The notes beneath the pieces were generated by a model that ran no database searches, was not told the origin of the DNA, and saw only the letters and a program-made list of their open reading frames with translations. DNA of 64,000 nt from Pararhizobium sp. IMCC21322 (lineage in GTDB: Bacteria; Pseudomonadota; Alphaproteobacteria; Rhizobiales; GCA-2746425), in contig NZ_CP132335.1 of assembly GCF_030758295.1 (NCBI RefSeq), positions 2,642,412 to 2,706,411 on the forward strand, given 5' to 3'. Made by a program: the position numbers and the translations under genes. Positions 16,509 to 23,142 of the stretch are shown in pieces (position 1 is the stretch's first letter; every line of letters starts with the position of its first letter).

Positions 16509-18740
16509 TCATTGATTGGCTCCAATTCCATTGACCGGAAACAAAACCTGTTGGTCTCGATAAATATTCGCCGGTGGTTTTTGGCTTTTTGTCAGGCCAA
16601 TTTTACCAATCTTGTCAAACGCAATACCGCTAAACACAGCGAGAAAAATAGACGGGTTTGAACAGGCAAATTTCAGGGCTTGCCACGCCGTTTTGTCTTT
16701 CTTCAAATCGAGAAATTCGCGAAGTGCGAATTTGCTGTGGATATGCCGTTCGTGGCGCATCAACATTGAGCGGTTGGCAGCAGAGAGAGCATGGTCATCC
16801 AGCATGGAACGGTCGGCTTTCACCAATGCTTCCAGATCCGAAGTCTGATGTTTTGCGCTGAGTGAATTGGAACGGATTATTGCGGCATATCCCAAAGATG
16901 GTGAGATTTTGAAGCGCGCCTGTTTCAGGAGCGCTCTTGAATACAGCTCATAATCCTCACCCAGGCGAAGATTGCGCTGGTATCGGATGCCATGCGCCTG
17001 GAGAAATCCCCGTTTCATGACGGGTTTGAGAAATCCCAGTTCGCCGCGCATCAGGCCGCGTTTGGAAATATTCCCGGCAATAAATTCAGCGAAACTCAGC
17101 GTCGTTTGTTTGGGGCTGTTGCCCAATAATTCCGTGGTTTCAAACGTGCCAATCGCCTCTTCGTCCAGAAACACGATGTTATCGCCGATAAAATCCCAAT
17201 CATCGTCTTCAATCAGCGGTTTGAAACGATCCTTCAGGAAAAAATCATCTGCATCCAGGACGGCAATCAGTGGAGCATGTGAATTGTCTATGGCGATGTT
17301 TCTGGCTTCGGCAGGACCAACATTTTGCGACAATTCAATCAATTTCAGGCGATTGGTTCCGTCTTCTGCAAGCCGCGCTGTGACGACTGTTTGGTCCGTC
17401 GAAGCATCATCAACAACGATGACTTCTGACACCTCCGCCTGATTGAGTGCTGAGGTCACAGCCCGAGCAATTGAATCTTCAGCATTGAAGGCAGCAATTA
17501 TCACGCAAACAGATTTTGCATTGCGACTATGCTGCTGGCCCTCAGCCAGGGTTTCGACTGGGTTTTCATGCCCATGGGAGTTTGCCATATTCTGAACCTC
17601 AGCCGACTGTCGTGGTTTTGCTGTGCGTTTTTCCTGAGTGATGCGACGGCTGACATCTGCCGATATCGCCCATAAAGATTCACTGGCGAATCTGGCCGGA
17701 GAGCGTTCGCAGAGTTCCCACAACACCTGTCGGCGCTTGGGCCAGTTTGACGCGTTTTTTTCGGGCAGAAGCAGAAGGTTTTTAAGAGATGCATCACTGA
17801 CCGAAGCCAGGATTTCTGGTTCGGGCGTTTTTGTCATTGGATGATCAACATTCAGGACAGCTTTTGCAGAACGAAGGCCGAGCGAGAGAATGGCTGACAA
17901 ACCCTGCTGCTTGCTGAAAGCCTGTATGGCCGTGATATCCTGTGTCCGCAAATTACAAAGGCTCGCATGGACATCAGCAATATGGCCTCCGCACGGCTCA
18001 CGATTGAACATCGCTTTGGCAATGCTGATCGACGACATAAGCAAAAAGTCATCCGGGTGCATGAACGGCACCTTGATCCCGGCAACATCGACAAACTGTT
18101 TCCGCTTTATAAATTCACCGGTATCAGTTGGTTGCGGTGAACCGGGTTGCTGAATCCTGTAGTGAAGATCAATTGCCGGGGACCCTGGCAGGTGGGGCTC
18201 AAAATGTTGCTCGCCTAGAAAATTGACCCACCAACTTGAATCCGTTCTGTCGACCACGGCAAACCCGGCCGTTCCCAGCACGTCTCTGGCCCGCTTAAAG
18301 TCATTGCCGTGTACGAGCAAATCAACATCACCGGCGGGTTTTACAAAATAGCTGCCATAGAGGATTTTCTGCTGAATTACGCCCTTGAAGACAATGAACT
18401 CAACATCAGCCTTCACCAGCGCATTCGAAATTTTCGAGATATGGGCAAGACAGGCCGCATTCAGAAGTGCTGTCCGTTTGCGATAGATATTCAACCATAG
18501 ATCGAATTTCTGATCGTCCGAACGTCTATGTTCACGCGAAGATCCCAAGAAATTTGCGACCTTGTTGGTGCGCAGAAATTTCTGAAATGCATCATGTCTC
18601 GTAATGTCATGCAGCCGATCCTGAGGGTCCGTCATTCCCGCAAATACATATTTGCCGAGGGAATTTGCGACCGTATGGAAAGTGTCTGTAACGTTTGCGA
18701 GTGGACCGAATTGGGTAGGGGGTTCGGCAATCTGTATCAT
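16509..18740 (-). CDS. Nucleotidyltransferase-family / GT2 glycosyltransferase fusion, lasso-cluster associated
   Basis: This 743-residue protein has two recognisable parts. Residues of about 95-390 match the nucleotidyltransferase group found in lasso-peptide clusters (NTP_transf_5 type): FIVFKGVIQQKILYGS, then PAGDVDLLVHGNDF with the metal-binding DxD. After a polar linker (about 385-412), a family 2 glycosyltransferase follows: VCVIIAAFNAEDSIARAV, VIVVDDASTDQT, LDADDFFLKDR and LRLGEDYELYSRALL. It is closely related to ExoO. ATG 18740 is preferred over TTG 18746. It points away from the lasso operon across a shared 486-base AT-rich region and runs towards exoK. It may tailor the lasso peptide, act in EPS synthesis, or link the two. 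The fusion itself is directly visible, and its job is inferred. Confidence 0.8.
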   Translation of the reverse strand: MIQIAEPPTQFGPLANVTDTFHTVANSLGKYVFAGMTDPQDRLHDITRHDAFQKFLRTNKVANFLGSSREHRRSDDQKFDLWLNIYRKRTALLNAACLAHISKISNALVKADVEFIVFKGVIQQKILYGSYFVKPAGDVDLLVHGNDFKRARDVLGTAGFAVVDRTDSSWWVNFLGEQHFEPHLPGSPAIDLHYRIQQPGSPQPTDTGEFIKRKQFVDVAGIKVPFMHPDDFLLMSSISIAKAMFNREPCGGHIADVHASLCNLRTQDITAIQAFSKQQGLSAILSLGLRSAKAVLNVDHPMTKTPEPEILASVSDASLKNLLLLPEKNASNWPKRRQVLWELCERSPARFASESLWAISADVSRRITQEKRTAKPRQSAEVQNMANSHGHENPVETLAEGQQHSRNAKSVCVIIAAFNAEDSIARAVTSALNQAEVSEVIVVDDASTDQTVVTARLAEDGTNRLKLIELSQNVGPAEARNIAIDNSHAPLIAVLDADDFFLKDRFKPLIEDDDWDFIGDNIVFLDEEAIGTFETTELLGNSPKQTTLSFAEFIAGNISKRGLMRGELGFLKPVMKRGFLQAHGIRYQRNLRLGEDYELYSRALLKQARFKISPSLGYAAIIRSNSLSAKHQTSDLEALVKADRSMLDDHALSAANRSMLMRHERHIHSKFALREFLDLKKDKTAWQALKFACSNPSIFLAVFSGIAFDKIGKIGLTKSQKPPANIYRDQQVLFPVNGIGANQ

Positions 18741-19226
18741 AAACAAGCCCTGTTGCTTTCGCTATCAGTCTTGGTAGCCGTTGCCTCCCTCTTAAAGTAA
18801 ATATCAAAATTCAGCGCTCGTCAAACATCATTTGATGACGTTTTTACTGCGAAAAACGATCAAAATTGTGACTGAATATTGTTCTGAATTGAAATGCGGG
18901 ATCAGCGGAAAAATATAAATGCCTGTAATCATTCAATAAAAATAATCGGGCAATGAGAACACAATTTAGGCAATATTCAAAAATGCATAAAAAATAGGCA
19001 TAATATAACAGGAATTTTTCTGCATAAGTAAACATGATGAAAATTTAAGCGGTATAGAGAAAAATCAATGAAATTAGAGGTCTGTGGAATTTTTAATTTA
19101 ATGTGATAAGTATTCGGTCATTTTTTCTTGACATGCAATATGACGCTGGTCTTACTCAGCGAGTGCGGGATGGTTCTGCACGACCAAAAACCGTAAAGTT
19201 CCGACGTGGAGTAAAGGGAGATTTTG
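18741..19226. promoter_or_regulatory. AT-rich divergent control region of the lasso operon and the NTase-GT gene
   Basis: This stretch is strikingly AT-rich compared with the surrounding genes and has no credible gene. It holds TAGGCAATATT (18967-18977), ATAAAAAATAGGCA (18987-19000) and CCTGTAATC (18922-18930). All three words recur in the exoX-exoY intergenic region (25406-25424 and 25474-25482). AT-rich exo promoters in rhizobia are commonly bound by MucR/Ros-type regulators, and such control is plausible here. Confidence 0.6.
19128..19156 (+). promoter_or_regulatory. Possible lasso operon promoter
   Basis: TTGACA at 19128-19133 is a perfect -35 hexamer. Seventeen bases later lies CTTACT (19151-19156), a weak -10. 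It would place transcription start about 65 bases before the precursor ATG. Confidence 0.35.
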
Positions 19227-19385
19227 ATGAAAACAGCTTCGAAAAGTTTGAGCCCGAAATACGAGGCGCCGTGTCTCACGGTTCACGGTTCAATCGAACA
19301 GATAACCCAGGGTGCTTCTACCGGATCGGCACTTGATGCTGCGTTTCCGGTTGGAACGACATTTGGCGATCTGACCTTCTCTTAA
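19227..19385 (+). CDS. Lasso peptide precursor (A)
   Basis: This is a 52-residue peptide gene with a good ribosome-binding site (AAAGGGAG, six bases before ATG). The leader is MKTASKSLSPKY, then EAPCLTVHGSIEQITQ. It carries the canonical lasso leader pattern YxxPxLxxxGxxxxxT at Tyr12, Pro15, Leu17, Gly21 and Thr27, with Thr27 at the penultimate leader position. Cleavage after Gln28 gives a 24-residue core starting G-A-S-T-G-S-A-L-D, so a nine-residue macrolactam between Gly1 and Asp9 is predicted. The 15-residue tail contains Phe12, Phe18 and Phe23 as possible steric plugs and ends DLTFS. The C-terminal Ser is the residue that lasso kinases phosphorylate. It is followed in the same direction by B1, B2, C, kinase and exporter genes. 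The product is probably new, judged only by not matching any core I remember. Confidence 0.93.
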   Translation: MKTASKSLSPKYEAPCLTVHGSIEQITQGASTGSALDAAFPVGTTFGDLTFS

Positions 19386-19403
19386 GAAGGCGGACGTTCA
19401 AAG

Positions 19404-19435
19404 AAAGGCTGCGCGGCACATTGCTGGGCAGCTTT
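19404..19435 (+). terminator. Attenuator-like hairpin between precursor and B1 genes
   Basis: AAAGGCTGCGCGGCA and TGCTGGGCAGCTTT form an imperfect stem around CAT, starting 18 bases after the precursor stop. There is no long T-run. Such a hairpin could protect or partly terminate the transcript, so that more precursor than enzyme is made. This is a common arrangement in peptide clusters. Confidence 0.4.
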
Positions 19436-19537
19436 GGGGCAGAGTTGGTTTGTATGACCAGCCTGTTCGTGTTTTGTCAGGCGACAAAATTCGTGGGCAA
19501 TTGCCGGGTTGGGCGGAAATTGTCAGGTGTGTCAGCA

Positions 19538-19843
19538 ATGAATGGTTCTTCACCCATGACAGAAGATCGTGACCCAATATCCCAACGTCTAAAAGCGTCC
19601 TCGGAAGTTGTCGCTTGCGAGTTTGGCGAAGGCATAGCGCTGCTTCATTTGAAAAGTAATGTCTATTATAGCCTCAATTCTGTTGGCGCAGACATCTGGG
19701 ATTTTATACAAAAGCCTTCATCAAGGGACGATATTTATAAGTATATAGAGGAAAAATTTCAGATTCAGAAAGAAGTATGTCGTGCAGACGTAGAAAAAAT
19801 TCTGTCAGAATTTAAGAAGTACAATTTGTTGTCTCCATCATGA
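19538..19843 (+). CDS. Lasso peptide B1 protein (PqqD-like leader-binding)
   Basis: This protein of about 101 residues has a PqqD-type fold: VACEFGEGIALLHLKSNVYY, SLNSVGADIWDFIQ, then a helical C-terminus with VEKILSEFKKYNLL. B1/RRE proteins bind the leader's YxxPxLxxxG motif and deliver the precursor to the protease. ATG 19538 was chosen from conservation of the start of the domain. ATG 19556 is also possible, and both have weak ribosome-binding sites. Its TGA overlaps the ATG of the B2 gene (ATGA). The neighbours make a role in PQQ synthesis unlikely. Confidence 0.9.
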   Translation: MNGSSPMTEDRDPISQRLKASSEVVACEFGEGIALLHLKSNVYYSLNSVGADIWDFIQKPSSRDDIYKYIEEKFQIQKEVCRADVEKILSEFKKYNLLSPS

Positions 19844-20259
19844 CAAAGGTAATGCGATTTTTTCGCCTAAGTATTTCAGAGAAAATCTTCCTCGCCCATT
19901 GCATTATTGTGTTGTGCGTCATTCGTCTTGCTCTGTCACTGAAGTCAGCTTCTTTCATCATGCGGAAGATATCGGCAATTCATGTCACTGAAGACGGCGA
20001 TCAAAAGTCGTCAAGCATGGTCGCATGGGGGGTCGGTGCGTGCTCCAATTATGTGCCCGGTGCAACGTGCCTGACACAGGCTCTGGCCGGGCAGTATTTG
20101 ATGGCCAGACACAACTACCGTTCAATCGTGAGAATTGGGATAGAGCGGGATGACCACAAAAACATAAAGGCGCATGCGTGGCTGCTAAGCGGCGGGTTTG
20201 TTGTGTTGGGTGGAAAGGCATCTGACATGCCACTTTATGCAACCATGGTAGATTTGTAG
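19840..20259 (+). CDS. Lasso peptide B2 protein (transglutaminase-fold leader peptidase)
   Basis: This 139-residue protein has the catalytic Cys77 in VPGATCLTQALAGQYLMARH and His112 in IKAHAWLLSGG, the arrangement of the transglutaminase-like cysteine protease that removes the lasso leader. A hydrophobic segment (FLAHCIIVLCVIRLALSL, about 17-34) precedes the catalytic part, as in many B2 proteins. It overlaps B1 by four bases and lies 11 bases before the cyclase gene. With B1 it forms the split form of the McjB function. Confidence 0.92.
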   Translation: MTKVMRFFRLSISEKIFLAHCIIVLCVIRLALSLKSASFIMRKISAIHVTEDGDQKSSSMVAWGVGACSNYVPGATCLTQALAGQYLMARHNYRSIVRIGIERDDHKNIKAHAWLLSGGFVVLGGKASDMPLYATMVDL

Positions 20260-20270
20260 GCGATGATACC

Positions 20271-22196
20271 ATGAGCGCTATTGCAGGCATATTCAGCAGA
20301 GCAATGAGCGGAGAGCCTACCGAGGCCTGTCTGCACAAAATGCTATCGGCGATGCAAGCCAGATTTTCTGATGGCCAGAAGGTTTTGACGATTGGTCCGG
20401 TGACGCTCGGGCTCGGTTGGACGAATACTTCAGGTGAGCGTAAAGGCGGGCCGTTTTCATCTCATGGTAAAGCCCTTTCGATCGTCGGCGATATCAGATT
20501 GGACAATCGTGAAGCACTCATGTCCATCTTGGGAAATTGCGCTGGCGGAATAACCGACAGCGAGTTGGTGCTGAAGGCCTATCGAAGATGGGGTGAAGGC
20601 ATGCCGAGCCATCTGGAGGGCGATTTCGCTTTCGTGATATGGGACGATTCCAGACAAGCGGTCTTCTGCGCACGGGATCGTTTTGGTATCAAGCCGTTCT
20701 ATTTTCGCCTGACCGAAATACAATTCTCAGTTGCATCCAGTATTTCGGCACTTGTTGAAATGCAGGGCAGTGGATTGGATGTCGACGAGGATCGCATTGC
20801 CGACTTTCTGGTTGGCCTTCCCAGCGAGACCGGCAAGACGGCATTTCAACAGATCAGACGTTTGCCGCCCGGGGAATATATGACGGTCACCCGTGACGAT
20901 GTTCGCACCGCCGGATATTGGGTGATCGAACCAAAGCAGCCCGTTGCACAGGCCGAATTGCCAGACGCATTCGCGGAGCTTTTCACGCGGTCTGTAGCGA
21001 ACAGGATGCGCGGAACCGATCAAGTGGGAGTTATGCTCTCGGGAGGACTGGACTCATCATCCATTGCCTGTGTTGCTCGTAATCTGAGGTCAATGCAAGG
21101 GCAAGGCGCACTTGACACCTACTCACTTGTATTCGAGCGGGGAAGCGGTGCCGACGAAATCCATTCTATCCAGTCTGTGCTGAATACAGGTGGCTTTAAG
21201 CCCCATTTTCTGGGCCCGGAACTGCCGGAGCCTTTTGCTCAACATGAGAGTGTGCTTCGGGAACAATCAGAACTGTTTCTGGCGCCCGGGCTGTCAAACA
21301 TCCGTTCAATTTATGCACAGGCCAAGGCCAACGGGCAACGCGTGCTTCTGGATGGTCACGGCGGTGATGAAGTTGTGTCCCACGGTTATGGACGGCTTCG
21401 GGAATTGACTGATCAGGGCAACTGGCTGAGATTGTGGCGGGAGGCCTGTGGTGCAGCAAAAACCCTGAATGTCAGCCCTGCTACGATATGTCTGCAATTG
21501 CTGACAAGCCGGTTTGCCGCCTCAGGCAATCTCTTCAACTCGTTCAGCACATTTTCTCAATCCAGACTGCCTTATCGCGTGAGAGCAAAACTCTCCAGAA
21601 AACGGACCGAATGGCGTCAACTCGTGAATGAGGATCTGGTACATCGTAGCAATCTGATCGCCAGATATTCAGCAGCGCGAGACACCAAAGCTGGAGATGC
21701 CAGTGAGCAGGATGAGCATATGCACATTCTCGCCAATCCTCTCATTCCTCACGCATTTGAGGTGTTGGACCGCGCAGCGGGTGCCAATTGTATCGAACCG
21801 CGATATCCCTTCTGGGACAAGGAATTGTTGTTGTTTTGTCTTGGGCTTCCGGCCAGTCAAAAACTGGGCAATGGCTGGACCCGATTAATCCTCCGACAGG
21901 CGATGGAAGACATCCTGCCGACTGCAGTGCAATGGCGCCGCGACAAGGCTGATTTCACATCAAACACTGCGGTCAGCATGCTGAGCCATAATCAAGCGCT
22001 GATGAGCAGCATTATGGGCGCCGAAGCCGATAGATTAGCGCCCTACGTGAACATGGATTTCCTGCGAAAGGCTTTTCAACGCCTGTCGCAACAAGGTGAC
22101 CGTGCCCAGCTGGAGGACATCCTGCATGTATGGCGATCTGTATGGCTGTCACTCTGGTTGAAGCAGATGGAACGGGGCACAAGCATTGAGTATTGA
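20271..22196 (+). CDS. Lasso peptide macrolactam synthetase (C), asparagine-synthetase-like
   Basis: This 641-residue protein resembles class B asparagine synthetase. The N-terminal glutaminase-like domain starts MSAIAGIFSR, so the nucleophilic Cys2 of true asparagine synthetases is replaced by Ser. The synthetase domain has the ATP-binding loop LSGGLDSSS at about residues 256-264 and the later DGHGGDE. In lasso clusters this enzyme adenylates the ring-forming Asp or Glu (here Asp9) and joins it to the N-terminal amine of the core peptide. The loss of Cys2 fits an enzyme that does not use glutamine as ammonia donor. It overlaps the kinase gene by 11 bases. Confidence 0.92.
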   Translation: MSAIAGIFSRAMSGEPTEACLHKMLSAMQARFSDGQKVLTIGPVTLGLGWTNTSGERKGGPFSSHGKALSIVGDIRLDNREALMSILGNCAGGITDSELVLKAYRRWGEGMPSHLEGDFAFVIWDDSRQAVFCARDRFGIKPFYFRLTEIQFSVASSISALVEMQGSGLDVDEDRIADFLVGLPSETGKTAFQQIRRLPPGEYMTVTRDDVRTAGYWVIEPKQPVAQAELPDAFAELFTRSVANRMRGTDQVGVMLSGGLDSSSIACVARNLRSMQGQGALDTYSLVFERGSGADEIHSIQSVLNTGGFKPHFLGPELPEPFAQHESVLREQSELFLAPGLSNIRSIYAQAKANGQRVLLDGHGGDEVVSHGYGRLRELTDQGNWLRLWREACGAAKTLNVSPATICLQLLTSRFAASGNLFNSFSTFSQSRLPYRVRAKLSRKRTEWRQLVNEDLVHRSNLIARYSAARDTKAGDASEQDEHMHILANPLIPHAFEVLDRAAGANCIEPRYPFWDKELLLFCLGLPASQKLGNGWTRLILRQAMEDILPTAVQWRRDKADFTSNTAVSMLSHNQALMSSIMGAEADRLAPYVNMDFLRKAFQRLSQQGDRAQLEDILHVWRSVWLSLWLKQMERGTSIEY

Positions 22197-23142
22197 TAGA
22201 CACCTCTCCCATGCGACGGCTACGCAGGATCACGCGGCAGGAACCGCCCGGTTTTACACAGCCTATGGTCTGGTTTTTGCCTCCGCCCTTGTTCTGCCTG
22301 AGTTGATCGAAGTTGAGCCTTGTGCCGCTGATGTATGGATCAACATAGGGAACCCCGAAGAACAGGAAGCCCCAGGTGGAGACACGACCTGGTATCGGTT
22401 TGAAGAGGATAGTGCAGTCCTTCACTGGGATGCTGTCGGCACATTCAAGGTCCGTTACGGAAATGAAATCGTCGTTGAACAGGCAGAGAATGTGGCAGAC
22501 GATCTTGTCGCCTTTCCGCTGCTAGGGCCGGTTCTGGCTGTGCTGCTGCATCAGCGTGGACTGCTTATCCTGCACGCCAGTTCCATTAGCATCAAAGGCC
22601 GTGGCCTGTGCCTTTTGGGAGACAAGGGCGCGGGCAAGTCGACAACTGCGGCGTCATTGGTCGCGGCGGGACATATGTTGTTGACTGATGATATCGTTGC
22701 AATCGAGTGCGATGCAGACGGCGATTTTTACGTTCTCGCCGGCTTTCCCCAAATCAAGTTAGCCGCAGATGCCGGTGCCCGAATAGGTCTGGCAGATGCC
22801 AGAATTCTTGCGCAAGCACATCCTTCCATTGACAAAAACCGACACCGCCTGATGTCAGGGTTTTCCGACCACCGCGTAAAACTGGAAAAGCTGTTTATTC
22901 TGGTCCGCGGCAACGAGATAGGTGTCACGAGCCTATCCGACAAGCAAAGTCTCGATGCGCTGATCCGCTACTCATACATGTCCAGGTTCGGGACTTCCGC
23001 AATGGCCGGAGCCTCTGTTGCGGTCCATTTGATGCAATGCGCGAAAATTGCCGGGGCCTTGAAAGTCAATGTCTTGACCGTCCCTGACAATCTGGGCCGG
23101 CTCGGTGAGTTGGTGGACGTTCTTGAAAGGCAGGCGGCCTGA
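22186..23142 (+). CDS. HPr-kinase-like lasso peptide kinase
   Basis: This 318-residue protein has an HPr kinase/phosphorylase C-terminal core: LLILHASSISIKGRGLCLLG, Walker A GDKGAGKST at about 145-153 and MLLTDDIVAIE. The N-terminal part is divergent. The likely start is TTG 22186, inside the end of the cyclase gene, because no ATG or GTG occurs soon after. Homologues in paeninodin-type clusters phosphorylate the C-terminal Ser of the precursor, and the precursor here ends in Ser. It shares ATGA coupling with the ABC exporter gene. There is no HPr or PTS gene near, so a role in carbon control is unlikely. Confidence 0.87.
   Translation: MSIDRHLSHATATQDHAAGTARFYTAYGLVFASALVLPELIEVEPCAADVWINIGNPEEQEAPGGDTTWYRFEEDSAVLHWDAVGTFKVRYGNEIVVEQAENVADDLVAFPLLGPVLAVLLHQRGLLILHASSISIKGRGLCLLGDKGAGKSTTAASLVAAGHMLLTDDIVAIECDADGDFYVLAGFPQIKLAADAGARIGLADARILAQAHPSIDKNRHRLMSGFSDHRVKLEKLFILVRGNEIGVTSLSDKQSLDALIRYSYMSRFGTSAMAGASVAVHLMQCAKIAGALKVNVLTVPDNLGRLGELVDVLERQAA

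Noticed and set aside
18844-19035. A 63-codon minus-strand frame in the lasso promoter region
   Set aside because: It is low-complexity AT-rich sequence with no ribosome-binding site, and it overlaps the shared promoter words.
19326-19385. Core peptide beginning at Ser34 after TG
   Set aside because: It would place the leader Thr (32) too far from Gly21 for the YxxPxLxxxGxxxxxT spacing, and the ring would have no acidic residue at positions 7 to 9. Cleavage after Gln28 fits all constraints.
19538-19843. PqqD of pyrroloquinoline quinone synthesis
   Set aside because: No other pqq gene is near, whereas all lasso partners are present.
20271-22196. Housekeeping asparagine synthetase
   Set aside because: Cys2 is missing, and the gene is embedded in the lasso operon.
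22186-23142. HPr kinase for carbon regulation (HprK)
   Set aside because: It lacks PTS neighbours and is coupled to the lasso exporter. The N-terminal part is unlike HprK.
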